A DNA stretch of 39,330 nt from Oscillospiraceae bacterium (GTDB lineage: Bacteria; Bacillota; Clostridia; Oscillospirales; Oscillospiraceae). The notes beneath the pieces are model-generated. The model was not told the origin of the DNA, did not search any database, and was given only the letters and a program-made list of their open reading frames with translations. Positions 7,537-15,069 of this stretch are shown one piece after another (the stretch's first letter is position 1; the number at the start of each line of letters is the position of its first letter). A program made the position numbers and the translations under genes. Location: positions 1 to 39,330 of the forward strand of contig JAFVXA010000019.1 of the NCBI GenBank assembly GCA_017501355.1, read 5' to 3'.

Positions 7537-8226
7537 ATGAAACTCGGACTTGTTTACGCCATGCCCATTGAGCTGGCGGGTATGCTGGAAAGAGCAAAGG
7601 GACGCGAACTGGAAACGGTCTGCGGCGTCCATTTTTATGAGCTCGCAGAGGGGATCGTTGCCTGCGCGGGCGGCATCGGCAAGGTGAATATTGCCATGGC
7701 GACCCAGCTGCTGATCGACCGCTATGCTCCCGACTGCGTGCTGAACGCCGGTGTTGCGGGCAGCATGGTGCAGGAGCTTGATCCCGGTGCGCTGGTGCTG
7801 GTGGACAAGTTCTATCAGCACGATATGGATACCTCCGGCATCGGTGACCCTGTGGGCTTTGTCTCCACGGTCAACCGCATGGATTTCCCTTGTTCCTTTG
7901 CGGAGGAGAGCCGCCGCATTCTCACCGAGATTGGCGCAGCCTTCACCGAGGGCAGCGTTGCCTCCGGCGACTATTTCGTTGTTGACGGCGAGCGTGCCCG
8001 TTGGATCCGTGATACCTTCCACCCCGTCCTCTGTGAGATGGAGGGCTGCGCCATCGTACAGGTCTGCTGCCGTGCGGAAGTGCCCTTTGTGTCCATCAAG
8101 GCGGTGAGTGACCGCGTGTTCCACGACGGCAATGGCGAGGAGTATCAGTTCAATCTGCCGGAAGCCTGCGACAAGCTCAGCGAAGTCTTCTGGGCATTCG
8201 TGCAGAAGCTGCAGGAGGTCAAGTGA
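7537..8226 (+). CDS. mtnN: 5'-methylthioadenosine/S-adenosylhomocysteine nucleosidase
   Basis: 229 residues, normal for the family. It cleaves adenine from S-adenosylhomocysteine and methylthioadenosine in the cytoplasm, relieving product inhibition of methyltransferases. Visible motifs: Ala-Met-Pro-Ile-Glu (catalytic Glu12), Asn-Ala-Gly-Val-Ala-Gly-Ser (70-76), Phe-Tyr-Gln-His-Asp-Met-Asp (92-98), Ser-Gly-Asp (143-145), Glu-Met-Glu-Gly (167-170) and the catalytic Asp in Val-Ser-Asp (190-192). The start follows a GGGAGG site. Its stop codon overlaps the luxS start by one base, so the two consecutive steps of SAH detoxification are translationally coupled. Confidence 0.95.
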   Translation: MKLGLVYAMPIELAGMLERAKGRELETVCGVHFYELAEGIVACAGGIGKVNIAMATQLLIDRYAPDCVLNAGVAGSMVQELDPGALVLVDKFYQHDMDTSGIGDPVGFVSTVNRMDFPCSFAEESRRILTEIGAAFTEGSVASGDYFVVDGERARWIRDTFHPVLCEMEGCAIVQVCCRAEVPFVSIKAVSDRVFHDGNGEEYQFNLPEACDKLSEVFWAFVQKLQEVK

Positions 8227-8684
8227 TGGAAAAGATCGCAAGCTTTACCGTAGATCATACCGTGCTGCTGCCGGGACTGTATCTCTCCCGACGTGACGGC
8301 AACGTGGCAACCTTTGATCTCCGTTTCAAAAAGCCCAACACAGGAGATCTCCTCAGCAATGCCGAGATGCACAGTGTGGAGCACGTCATCGCCACCTTTC
8401 TCCGCAACAGCGGGAAGAAGGACAGTGTGATCTACTTCGGTCCCATGGGCTGCCAGACGGGTTTTTATTTTCTCTTTGACGAGAACACCCTCTCCTGCGC
8501 AGAGGCGGTGGAACTGCTGAAGGACGTGTTTTCCAAAGCGGCAGACTTTGACGGTCCCATGCCCGGCATGAGCGAAATCGAGTGCGGCAACTACCGTAAT
8601 CTCGATATTTCCCTCGCAAAAAGCTGCTGCGCTTTCTATGCGGGCGTGATCGCGGACTGGACAGAAGAAAAACTCGCGTATTAA
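8226..8684 (+). CDS. luxS: S-ribosylhomocysteine lyase (AI-2 synthase)
   Basis: 152 residues. LuxS converts S-ribosylhomocysteine, the product of MtnN, to homocysteine and DPD, the AI-2 precursor. The metal site His-Ser-Val-Glu-His (49-53) with Cys120 in Glu-Cys-Gly-Asn-Tyr-Arg is intact, as is the catalytic Cys76 in Met-Gly-Cys-Gln-Thr-Gly. The ATG at 8226 overlaps the mtnN stop (TGATG) and is preceded by AGGAGG; a GTG at 8223 is also in frame but less likely. No AI-2 transporter or kinase gene is in the window, so signalling versus simple methyl-cycle recycling cannot be separated. Confidence 0.95.
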   Translation: MEKIASFTVDHTVLLPGLYLSRRDGNVATFDLRFKKPNTGDLLSNAEMHSVEHVIATFLRNSGKKDSVIYFGPMGCQTGFYFLFDENTLSCAEAVELLKDVFSKAADFDGPMPGMSEIECGNYRNLDISLAKSCCAFYAGVIADWTEEKLAY

Positions 8685-8729
8685 TCCAGAAATAAGGCAA
8701 AAAAACTTCAAAAATACGGCGGAAAAGTG

Positions 8730-8758
8730 TTGACAAACAGCATATCCGTTGATACAAT
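8730..8758 (+). promoter_or_regulatory. Strong promoter of the rplU-prp-rpmA operon
   Basis: Consensus TTGACA (8730-8735) and TACAAT (8753-8758) with a 17-bp spacer. Confidence 0.9.
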
Positions 8759-8764
8759 AATTGA

Positions 8765-8838
8765 GCCGCTTTGACTGGGTAGAAGATTTGGCATGCCCAA
8801 ACGCCCCCGACAGCGAGCCCGTAATTTAGGAAAGGAGA
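8765..8838 (+). promoter_or_regulatory. Probable ribosomal protein L21 leader
   Basis: A roughly 80-nt untranslated leader separates the promoter from rplU. It contains GGGT...GCCC and GGCATGCC-type pairings and an ACGCCCCCGACAG run that resemble, from memory, the L21 leader family of Firmicutes, thought to give feedback control by L21. No covariance search was possible, so the family match is tentative. Confidence 0.45.
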
Positions 8839-8845
8839 AAAAGAC

Positions 8846-9157
8846 ATGAAGGCAATTATCGTGACCGGCGGCAAGCAGTACGCAGTGACCGAAGGCGATA
8901 CCCTGTTCATCGAGAAGCTGAACGCTGAGGCTGGCGAGCAGATCGTGTTCGATCAGGTTCTGGCTCTCGTTGATGGCGAGAACACCAAGTTCGGCACCCC
9001 CGCAGTGGAAGGCGCTAAGGTGGAAGCTACCGTCGTGAAGAACGGCAAGGGTAAGAAGATCCGCATCTTCAAGTACAACCCCAAGAAGGGTTATCGCAAG
9101 CGTCAGGGTCATCGTCAGCCCTATACCAAGGTCGAGATCACCAAGGTTATCGGCTAA
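8846..9157 (+). CDS. rplU: 50S ribosomal protein L21
   Basis: 103 residues, standard size. Starts [12 protein letters not shown], the typical L21 N-terminus, and ends with the conserved basic region rich in [12 protein letters not shown], ending Ile-Thr-Lys-Val. It binds 23S rRNA in the large subunit. It is the first gene of the conserved Firmicutes order L21-Prp-L27-Obg. Codon use is strongly biased, as expected for a highly expressed gene. The ribosome site is AAAGGAG. Confidence 0.98.
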   Translation: MKAIIVTGGKQYAVTEGDTLFIEKLNAEAGEQIVFDQVLALVDGENTKFGTPAVEGAKVEATVVKNGKGKKIRIFKYNPKKGYRKRQGHRQPYTKVEITKVIG

Positions 9158-9162
9158 GGTCT

Positions 9163-9492
9163 ATGACGACGATCACTTTTTATACGGAGGGCAGCCGTAT
9201 CATCGGGTTCGATACGGTGGGTCACAGCGGTTACGCTGAGGCCGGTGCAGACATCGTCTGCGCTGCAATCACCAGCGCCATTCGTGTGACTGAAAGCACG
9301 ATCAATGACGTGATGGGACTCTCCGCTTCCGTGCATGTGGACGAAAAAAAGGTCAAGATCTCCATGCGGCTTCCCGGCGGTCTTTCCGTTTCTGCGGAAA
9401 ACACCTGCCAGGCGCTGATGACGGGTCTGATGGTCTATTTCGCGCAGCTGCAGGAAGAATACCCGGACAATGTTTCAGTAATGGAAGCATAA
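9163..9492 (+). CDS. prp: Ribosomal-processing cysteine protease Prp
   Basis: 109 residues, YsxB/Prp family. Prp removes the N-terminal extension of L27 in Firmicutes. The catalytic His21 (Gly-His-Ser-Gly-Tyr) and Cys33 (Asp-Ile-Val-Cys-Ala-Ala) are both present in their usual spacing. It sits 5 bp after rplU and 48 bp before rpmA, the standard position, and the L27 encoded next has a matching cleavable extension. The ribosome site is weak, so it is probably translated at low level by coupling to rplU. Confidence 0.93.
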   Translation: MTTITFYTEGSRIIGFDTVGHSGYAEAGADIVCAAITSAIRVTESTINDVMGLSASVHVDEKKVKISMRLPGGLSVSAENTCQALMTGLMVYFAQLQEEYPDNVSVMEA

Positions 9493-9540
9493 GCTTCCTG
9501 TTTCTAAACAGTCATCTTACAGAAAGGATGGTACTCTATT

Positions 9541-9822
9541 ATGATGATGATCGGTTTGCAGTTCTTCGCTCATAAGAAGGGCGGCGGCTCCACCAAGAAC
9601 GGTCGTGACTCCAAGTCCAAGCGTCTGGGTGCTAAGCGCGCAGACGGCCAGTTCGTCAAGGCCGGCAACATTCTGGTTCGCCAGCGTGGTACCCATATTC
9701 ATCCCGGTGTGAACGTTGGCATCGGCAGCGATGACACTCTGTTCGCAAAGGTCGACGGCGTTCTCCGCTTCGAGAAGCTGGGTAAGGATCGTAAGCAGGC
9801 TTGTGTTTACGTGGCAGAATAA
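9541..9822 (+). CDS. rpmA: 50S ribosomal protein L27 with cleavable N-terminal extension
   Basis: 93 residues. The N-terminus carries the Firmicutes-type extension ending Leu-Gln-Phe-Phe-Ala (residues 6-10), followed by His-Lys-Lys-Gly-Gly-Gly, the mature N-terminus that reaches the peptidyl-transferase centre. This is the Prp recognition and cleavage site. The rest is typical L27 (Ser-Lys-Arg-Leu-Gly-Ala-Lys-Arg and His-Pro-Gly-Val-Asn-Val-Gly). The gene begins with three consecutive ATG codons, so the exact start is uncertain by two codons. Confidence 0.97.
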   Translation: MMMIGLQFFAHKKGGGSTKNGRDSKSKRLGAKRADGQFVKAGNILVRQRGTHIHPGVNVGIGSDDTLFAKVDGVLRFEKLGKDRKQACVYVAE

Positions 9823-9833
9823 AACCACCTGAA

Positions 9834-9864
9834 AATCCCGAACCACCCGGTTCGGGATTTTTTT
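9834..9864 (+). terminator. Rho-independent terminator after rpmA
   Basis: AATCCCGAACC (9834-9844), loop ACCC, GGTTCGGGATT (9849-9859), then a T7 run. Confidence 0.92.
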
Positions 9865-9918
9865 GGATTTTTCCCGTCCCTGCGGGAAAGAATAAGATTT
9901 ATTTGGGAGGTGCTGTTT

Positions 9919-11199
9919 ATGGCAGCTGCATTTATTGATAAAGCCCGCATCACCGTCCGTGCCGGCAACGGCGGCAACGGTGTGGTGAGCTTCCACAGAG
10001 AGAAATATATCGCAGCCGGCGGCCCTGACGGCGGCGACGGCGGTCACGGCGGCAGCATCGTCCTGCAGGTGGACGATAATATGTCCACGCTGATGGACTT
10101 CCGCTATAAGCGCAAGTATGTGGCGGAAAACGGTATGGATGGTCAGGGCGCTCGTAAGACCGGCAAGAATGGTCAGAATCTGGTGATCCGTGTGCCCCGC
10201 GGCACGCTGGTGCGCCACGCCGAGACCGGCGAGATCATCAAGGATATGTCCGATAGTGAGCCCTATGTGCTCTGCAAGGGCGGCAAGGGCGGCTGGGGCA
10301 ACTGCCACTTTGCAACCCCCACCCGTCAGGTGCCCCGTTTTGCCAAGGCGGGTCTCCCCGGCGAAGCGCTGGACGTGACGCTGGAGCTGAAGCTCCTCGC
10401 AGACGTGGGTCTCATCGGCTTCCCCAACGTGGGTAAGTCCACGCTGCTTTCCGTTGTTTCCAAGGCGCAGCCCAAGATCGGCAACTATCACTTCACCACC
10501 CTCTTCCCCAACCTCGGTGTTGTGTGGGTGGATGACGGTGTCAGCTTTGTCATGGCTGACATCCCCGGCATCATTGAAGGTGCCAGTGAGGGTGCAGGTC
10601 TCGGTCACGACTTCCTGCGCCATATTGACCGCTGCCGTCTGCTGGTCCACGTGGTGGACGTGTCGGGCAGCGAGGGTCGCGATCCTGTGGAGGATTTCGA
10701 GACCATCAACCGCGAGCTCGTGCAGTATTCTCCCGAGCTTGCCACCCGTCCCCAGATCGTGGTTGCCAACAAGATGGATATCGTGGAGGACGAGGAACTG
10801 GTTGCGAAGCTCCGCGCCAAGGCGGAAGAGGAAGGCTTCCCCTTCTTCGAGCTCTCTGCGGCTGCCCATCAGGGTACCCGTCAGCTGGTGCAGACCATCG
10901 CCGCAGCCCTCAGCACCCTGCCTCCCGTCACGGTGTACGAGCCTGAGTATGTGCCTCACGCTGCCATCACCGATGATGCAGGTCAGGAGGAGATCTGGGT
11001 GGAGGAAGGCGTCTGGTATGTGGAGGGCGAGTGGCTCCGCCGCATCATGGCAAACACCAACTTCGCAGATTACGAAAGCCGTATGTACTTCGACCGTTCT
11101 CTCCGTGAAGCGGGTCTGTTCCAGAGACTGGAAGCAGAAGGCATTGAGGATGGCGACACGGTCTCCCTCTATGGCTTTGAGTTTGAATATCAGCATTGA
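9919..11199 (+). CDS. obgE: GTPase Obg/CgtA
   Basis: 426 residues from the ATG at 9919, chosen because GGGAGG lies 8 nt upstream; the GTG at 9910 lies inside that site. Obg is an essential GTPase in 50S assembly and stress control. The glycine-rich Obg fold covers residues 1-158 (Gly-Gly-Pro-Asp-Gly-Gly-Asp-Gly-Gly-His-Gly-Gly at 34-45). The G domain has Gly-Phe-Pro-Asn-Val-Gly-Lys-Ser (167-174), Asp-Ile-Pro-Gly (214-217) and Asn-Lys-Met-Asp (284-287). The C-terminal OCT domain (about 345-426) is present, including an acidic Trp-rich segment. It follows rpmA but behind a terminator. Confidence 0.97.
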   Translation: MAAAFIDKARITVRAGNGGNGVVSFHREKYIAAGGPDGGDGGHGGSIVLQVDDNMSTLMDFRYKRKYVAENGMDGQGARKTGKNGQNLVIRVPRGTLVRHAETGEIIKDMSDSEPYVLCKGGKGGWGNCHFATPTRQVPRFAKAGLPGEALDVTLELKLLADVGLIGFPNVGKSTLLSVVSKAQPKIGNYHFTTLFPNLGVVWVDDGVSFVMADIPGIIEGASEGAGLGHDFLRHIDRCRLLVHVVDVSGSEGRDPVEDFETINRELVQYSPELATRPQIVVANKMDIVEDEELVAKLRAKAEEEGFPFFELSAAAHQGTRQLVQTIAAALSTLPPVTVYEPEYVPHAAITDDAGQEEIWVEEGVWYVEGEWLRRIMANTNFADYESRMYFDRSLREAGLFQRLEAEGIEDGDTVSLYGFEFEYQH

Positions 11200-11205
11200 T
11201 TTTTG

Positions 11206-11236
11206 TACCGTCGGGCATTTGCCCGACGGTATTTTT
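11206..11236 (+). terminator. Rho-independent terminator after obgE
   Basis: Perfect 11-bp stem TACCGTCGGGC / GCCCGACGGTA with an ATTT loop and a following T5 run. Confidence 0.92.
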
Positions 11237-11320
11237 GTGTAAATATAAATACATCCGGTATATTCCCTGTCGAAAAATACGATTTGGAATGTGATTTTGG
11301 GGAGATATCCTTGCCTGCCC

Positions 11321-11349
11321 TTGCAAGCGGGGAAGGGATGGGGTATGAT
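11321..11349 (+). promoter_or_regulatory. Promoter of the second TetR gene
   Basis: TTGCAA (11321-11326) and TATGAT (11344-11349) with a 17-bp spacer. Confidence 0.65.
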
Positions 11350-11385
11350 GAAAAGGAACGTTATGCAGGAAAGGTGGCAGAGTGA

Positions 11386-11970
11386 ATGCAGAGCGAAAGC
11401 ATGCGGGAGCGCATCATTGCGGCGGCGTGGCAGCTGTTCGATGAGCAGGGATATGAGTGCACCACGGTGGAGCAGATCATCGAGGCGTGCGGCATTTCCA
11501 AGGGTGGCTTCTACCACTATTTTCATGCCAAGGACGACCTGTTGGAGGAACTGGCGCTGCTGCTGGACAAGGAGTATGAGCGCCTTGTGCTGCCCGAGGG
11601 CATGAGCTGCTATGAAAAGCTGATCTGGGGCACGACGCAGGTCTATCGCTATATTGAAGAACAGGTGCCTGTGGATATTCTGGCACTGGTCTATTCCTCG
11701 CAGGTGGTGAAAAAGGGAGATAAATACCTGCTTAACCACAAACGCTATTATTTCAAGTTCCTCACCGCCCTCATCAGCGAGGGGCAGCGGGCAGGGGAGT
11801 TTCGCAGTGACCGCAGCTTCCGGGAGCTGGTGCGTTTTTACGCCATGCAGGAGCGGGCGGTGCTGTATGACTGGTGCATCTGCGGCGGCAGCTATCCTCT
11901 TGCAGGCTATGGCATTGAGATGCTGGATCTCTTTGTGCGCAACATCCGTGAGGATGCTGCCAAACCTTGA
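11386..11970 (+). CDS. TetR/AcrR family transcriptional regulator
   Basis: 194 residues. The N-terminal TetR domain is typical: the first helix begins at Met6-Arg-Glu-Arg-Ile-Ile, and the helix-turn-helix is at about residues 26-50 (Thr-Thr-Val-Glu-Gln-Ile-Ile ... Gly-Gly-Phe-Tyr-His-Tyr-Phe). The C-terminal domain has no recognisable ligand signature. Its stop codon overlaps the -35 element of the promoter for the glycosyltransferase pair downstream, and that promoter contains a palindrome between its -35 and -10. The inference is that this protein represses the two following envelope-polysaccharide genes. Confidence 0.85.
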   Translation: MQSESMRERIIAAAWQLFDEQGYECTTVEQIIEACGISKGGFYHYFHAKDDLLEELALLLDKEYERLVLPEGMSCYEKLIWGTTQVYRYIEEQVPVDILALVYSSQVVKKGDKYLLNHKRYYFKFLTALISEGQRAGEFRSDRSFRELVRFYAMQERAVLYDWCICGGSYPLAGYGIEMLDLFVRNIREDAAKP

Positions 11971-11995
11971 CCGCATAGAGAAGATGCGGTATAAT
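11967..11995 (+). promoter_or_regulatory. Promoter with spacer palindrome, upstream of the glycosyltransferase gene
   Basis: TTGACC (11967-11972) and TATAAT (11990-11995) are 17 bp apart. An inverted repeat CCGCAT-N7-ATGCGG (11971-11989) spans the spacer, a good position for a repressor site. Confidence 0.65.
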
Positions 11996-12043
11996 ATTTG
12001 ACCGTGATTATCACACTGATTGATGAGAAACGAGGTGGCGCAA

Positions 12044-13063
12044 ATGCCCAAGGTATCCGTGATCGTGCCGGTGTATAAAGCAGAGGGCTTTTTGCGCCGC
12101 TGCGTGGAAAGCGTACAGTCCCAGAGCTTTTCCGATTGGGAACTGCTGCTGATCGAGGATGGTTCTCCTGACGGCAGTGCTGCGCTCTGCGATGCCATTG
12201 CCGCAGAGGACAGCCGTGTGCGGGTGTTCCATAAGCCCAACGGCGGTGTGAGCTCTGCAAGAAATGTGGGCTTGGATGCAGCAAAAGGTCAATATATTGC
12301 CTTTCTGGACAGCGATGACTGGTTTCTGGATGGTATGCTGGAGACCCTTGTGACCCTTGCGGAGGAAAACGGTGCCGACAGTGCGGGCTGCGCCCATCTG
12401 AATGTGGAGGAAAGCGGCGCATCCTGGGCTGAACCGGGTGCCATGCCTGCAGGTGTCTACGGCAAGGAAGAGATCATGCGGGGCATCGTGGATCGCCTGA
12501 TGACGAACCGCACCGGTCGCCCCGGTGAGTTCCTCAACGGCTTTATCTGGCGCTTTATTTACACCAATGAAATTGTGCAGAAGCATCACATCCGCTTCGA
12601 GGGCGCGTATCTCGAAGATGAGATCTTTCTCATCGAGTACTTTGCCCGCGCCGAGCGTCTTGCCATGAGCGATGCGGCGCTTTACGGGTATCTGCAGAAC
12701 TCCGCGTCTGCCACCCATCGTTACATGAAGGATTACATGAAGGTCTATGAGCGCTTTTTGGAGCGCAAGACGGCACTTGCCGAGGAGCTGCAGCTGGCGC
12801 AGCGCACCCCCGACTGGCGGGAGAGCACCAACTGGGCAGGTCTGCTGATCGCGGTGGGCAATGAGTATGCGGCGAGCAATCCTGCGCCTTGGGGCGAGAA
12901 GGAGCGCCGCGTGAGGGAGATCTGCAAGCGCGGCGAGATGAAGGATGCCATTGCGAAGATGCACCCGAAGAATCAGAGCCGCAACAAGCAGATCGTGACG
13001 GAGCTGATCCGTCTGCGGGCATTCCCGCTGCTGACGCTGCTGTATCGCGTGAAAAACCGCTGA
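12044..13063 (+). CDS. Family 2 glycosyltransferase
   Basis: 339 residues from the ATG at 12044, preceded by GAGGTGG; in-frame starts at 12020-12023 lack a ribosome site. The GT-A fold is shown by Val-Ser-Val-Ile-Val-Pro-Val-Tyr (4-11), Glu-Asp-Gly-Ser (38-41) and the metal-binding Asp-Ser-Asp-Asp (89-92). This is a typical polysaccharide GT2 enzyme that transfers a sugar from a nucleotide donor to a lipid-linked or surface glycan. Donor and acceptor cannot be predicted. It is followed 16 bp later by an O-antigen-ligase-like membrane protein, so the pair probably acts on a cell-surface glycan. Confidence 0.88.
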   Translation: MPKVSVIVPVYKAEGFLRRCVESVQSQSFSDWELLLIEDGSPDGSAALCDAIAAEDSRVRVFHKPNGGVSSARNVGLDAAKGQYIAFLDSDDWFLDGMLETLVTLAEENGADSAGCAHLNVEESGASWAEPGAMPAGVYGKEEIMRGIVDRLMTNRTGRPGEFLNGFIWRFIYTNEIVQKHHIRFEGAYLEDEIFLIEYFARAERLAMSDAALYGYLQNSASATHRYMKDYMKVYERFLERKTALAEELQLAQRTPDWRESTNWAGLLIAVGNEYAASNPAPWGEKERRVREICKRGEMKDAIAKMHPKNQSRNKQIVTELIRLRAFPLLTLLYRVKNR

Positions 13064-13079
13064 GAGGGAGGAAACCCTG

Positions 13080-14609
13080 TTGAATCGAGTGATCAAAGAG
13101 AGCTTCTGCTGGCACCTGCTGCTGATGCTCCGAAATCTATATGAAGAGAGCTGGCTAAGACAGCGGATCGTCGAACCCTTTGAGCGTTTTGTTGCCCGCA
13201 AGTGGGAGACGAGCGTTCTGGAGGGCTTCCTTCTGCATGAGGGCAAGCTGTCCCGCGCGTGGTCTGAGAGCTTTAGCTGCCGTTTGCTGTCGGCGGTGCT
13301 GAGTCTGCCCGCTGCCATCCTGCATAGGATCTATCGTCTGCTTGGCAAACCCATGGAGGAGAGCCGACTGGCGAATCTGGTGTTTGATGCGGGTGAGGAA
13401 GCGCCCATCGCCCTGTCGTGGCTGTTCCCTGCGCTGATGCTGTTTCCCTATGACCGCTGGAACAACAGCTACAGCTTTATTGCCTTTTTCCTTGCCCTGC
13501 TGATTTTCTATGTGGGCGGTATGCGAAACGAGCACCTGCGTGTGGATGCGGCGGATTTCGGTCCTTACTATGTGCTGTTTGCGGCAGCGGTGATCTGCAA
13601 TGTGCCCCTGTCGCATTTCCCTGCGCTGAGTACCCGCTTCCTGCTGTATCACGCAGTGGGTATGCTGGCAGTGATCGTAGTGGTCAGCAGCGTGGAAAAC
13701 GCAGTGCAGCTGGAGCGCCTTACTGTGGGTGCGGCGCTGGGTCTGATGGTTGCAGGTCTGTTTGGCATCTATCAGCGTGTGGTGATCGGTGTCGAGGTGA
13801 ACCCGTCCTATGTGGATCTGACCTATAACCCCAATATGCCGGGGCGTGTTTACTCTGTCTTTGATAACCCCAATGCCTTTGCGGAGGCATTGATCCTTAT
13901 GCTGCCGCTGGCTGTAGCACTGCTGTTGTCCTCCCGCCGCTGGTGGGGGAGACTGGTGGGCTTGGCGGCTCTCGGCTGCGGCGGTGCCGCCTTGCTGATG
14001 ACCTATTCCCGCGCGAGCTGGGTGGGTCTCTTTGCGGGCATGGTGCTGTTTGTGTTCCTCTGGAATCCTCGCCTTGTGCCGCTCTGCGCCATGCTCTGCG
14101 TGGCGGCAGTACCCTTCCTGCCCGATACGGTGCTCGATCGCATTATGACCATCACGAATTTTTCCGACACCTCCACCTCCAGCCGTTTCCCCCTCTATAC
14201 GGCAACGGTTGACGCGCTGAAGATGAGCCCCATCCGCGGCGCGGGTCTCGGCGGTGACGCGGTGCGAAAGTTCATCAAGGTCAATGAGCTCTATCATTCC
14301 AAGGCACCCTATGTCCATGCCCATAACACGGTGATGCAGATCTGGGTGGAAACGGGTCTTGTGGGCATCATCGCGTTCCTCGGCAGTATGCTCTGGACGG
14401 TGAAGCGTACCTACGGTGTGCTGAAACTGAAGTGCTCTGCCGCGGCGCGTACCATTACCATCGCGGGCACCTGTGCCCTCATGGGCTCTATGGTCTGTGG
14501 TCTTGCAGACTATCTCTGGAACTATCCCAGAGTGCAGTGTGTGTTCTGGTTCACCGCAGCCATCACCCTTGCCGGCCTCAAAGTCTGCCGCAGGGAAGGA
14601 AATGCTTGA
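13080..14609 (+). CDS. O-antigen ligase/polymerase-like integral membrane protein
   Basis: 509 residues with a TTG start supported by GGGAGG 8 nt upstream. About 11-12 hydrophobic segments begin near residue 110. The signature of the O-antigen ligase (Wzy_C) family is visible: Phe-Asp-Asn-Pro-Asn-Ala-Phe-Ala-Glu near 261-269, Thr-Tyr-Ser-Arg-Ala-Ser-Trp near 309-315, and a large loop containing Pro-Ile-Arg-Gly-Ala-Gly-Leu-Gly and Val-His-Ala-His-Asn. The first 105 residues are a cytoplasmic charged region not usual for the family. Probable role: transfer or polymerisation of undecaprenyl-linked glycan. The substrate is unknown. Confidence 0.82.
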   Translation: MNRVIKESFCWHLLLMLRNLYEESWLRQRIVEPFERFVARKWETSVLEGFLLHEGKLSRAWSESFSCRLLSAVLSLPAAILHRIYRLLGKPMEESRLANLVFDAGEEAPIALSWLFPALMLFPYDRWNNSYSFIAFFLALLIFYVGGMRNEHLRVDAADFGPYYVLFAAAVICNVPLSHFPALSTRFLLYHAVGMLAVIVVVSSVENAVQLERLTVGAALGLMVAGLFGIYQRVVIGVEVNPSYVDLTYNPNMPGRVYSVFDNPNAFAEALILMLPLAVALLLSSRRWWGRLVGLAALGCGGAALLMTYSRASWVGLFAGMVLFVFLWNPRLVPLCAMLCVAAVPFLPDTVLDRIMTITNFSDTSTSSRFPLYTATVDALKMSPIRGAGLGGDAVRKFIKVNELYHSKAPYVHAHNTVMQIWVETGLVGIIAFLGSMLWTVKRTYGVLKLKCSAAARTITIAGTCALMGSMVCGLADYLWNYPRVQCVFWFTAAITLAGLKVCRREGNA

Positions 14610-14617
14610 AAAAATCG

Positions 14618-14646
14618 CTGCCGTCCCTTATAATAGGGGACGGCAG
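14618..14646 (+). terminator. Hairpin after the O-antigen-ligase-like gene
   Basis: CTGCCGTCCC (14618-14627) pairs with GGGACGGCAG (14637-14646). There is no T run after it, so it may be only a 3' stem that stabilises or weakly terminates. Confidence 0.5.
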
Positions 14647-14665
14647 TGCATAGCATGGATTATTC

Positions 14666-14883
14666 CGCGCCTGCTTTGGGGAAATCGCCGAAGCGCCGCC
14701 GGTGGCGGAAGGAGCGAGGCGATTTCGAGGAAGTGTCCCGATTGGCGACCGCGAACAGCGGACGGGAATCGGCAGACACGACGGTGGGCGGAGAAAGCGG
14801 CAGAACTTGCTGTAGTTTTGCAGCGAATAACGAATTAAGTAAATAACCGGGATTAGCGCAGTTGGTAGCGCGCCTGCTTTGGG
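14666..14883 (+). repeat. 15-bp direct repeat of a tRNA-Pro anticodon arm
   Basis: CGCGCCTGCTTTGGG occurs at 14666-14680 and again at 14869-14883, inside the tRNA fragment. It is the 5' anticodon stem and loop of tRNA-Pro(TGG). Such duplicates are typical of attachment-site cores used by tyrosine recombinases, but no integrase is present. Confidence 0.6.
14681..14726. other. GC-rich stem-loop
   Basis: GAAATCGCC (14681-14689) pairs with GGCGATTTC (14718-14726), enclosing CCGCC/GGCGG. It starts immediately after the first anticodon-arm repeat. It could be part of a structured RNA or a mobile-element end. Confidence 0.45.
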
Positions 14884-14884
14884 A
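14847..14884 (+). pseudogene. 5' fragment of a tRNA-Pro(TGG) gene
   Basis: The acceptor 5' strand (CCGGGAT), TA, a D arm GCGC-AGTTGGTA-GCGC, the 5' anticodon stem CCTGC and loop TTTGGGA are all in place. The expected 3' anticodon stem (GCAGG), T arm and acceptor 3' strand are absent; unrelated sequence beginning TGGTGGACG follows. It is therefore a truncated tRNA, cut at the anticodon loop. An intact tRNA-Pro with the same anticodon but a different body lies at 15070. Confidence 0.7.
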
Positions 14885-14991
14885 GTGGTGGACGCACCAT
14901 CCTCGACCTGAGAAGCAGAAGCCCGGAAAGCCTTGCGCCACAGGTGTTTGCGGGATTTCAACGGGTCATGAAACCGGACTGAAATACGGCC

Positions 14992-15013
14992 TTGACCACA
15001 GGATTGACCACAG
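14992..15013 (+). repeat. 12-bp tandem direct repeat TTGACCACAG
   Basis: TTGACCACAG occurs at 14992-15001 and 15004-15013, a 12-bp period. Short direct repeats near a tRNA-derived core resemble integrase arm sites, but this is speculative. Confidence 0.5.
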
Positions 15014-15024
15014 ACAGGAAAAAC

Positions 15025-15053
15025 TTTCATTTTTGCCCCCAGCGTGGTATAAT
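15025..15053 (+). promoter_or_regulatory. Promoter of tRNA-Pro
   Basis: TATAAT (15048-15053) is preceded by TGG (extended -10), with TTTCAT (15025-15030) as a weak -35 at 17 bp, 16 nt before the tRNA. Confidence 0.7.
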
Positions 15054-15069
15054 AGCAAAAACTGAATAT

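Larger units (their letters stand above)
14610..15069. other. 460-bp gene-free stretch with hairpins, repeats and a tRNA fragment
   Basis: No credible protein gene lies between the O-antigen-ligase-like gene and tRNA-Pro. The stretch holds a hairpin (14618-14646), a long GC-rich stem (14681-14726), two copies of a tRNA-Pro anticodon-arm sequence, a 5' tRNA-Pro fragment (14847-14884), a 12-bp tandem repeat (14992-15013) and the tRNA promoter. Short frames on both strands lack ribosome sites and protein-like composition. It looks like a recombination scar or a structured non-coding element. Confidence 0.55.

Noticed and set aside
9517-12240. 907-codon minus-strand frame covering rpmA, obgE and the TetR gene
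   Set aside because: Long only because the opposite strand's codon bias avoids stops; low complexity, His/Leu-rich and no family resemblance.
14432-14846. Short plus-strand frames after the O-antigen-ligase-like gene
   Set aside because: No ribosome sites, they cross the hairpin and repeats, and composition is not protein-like.
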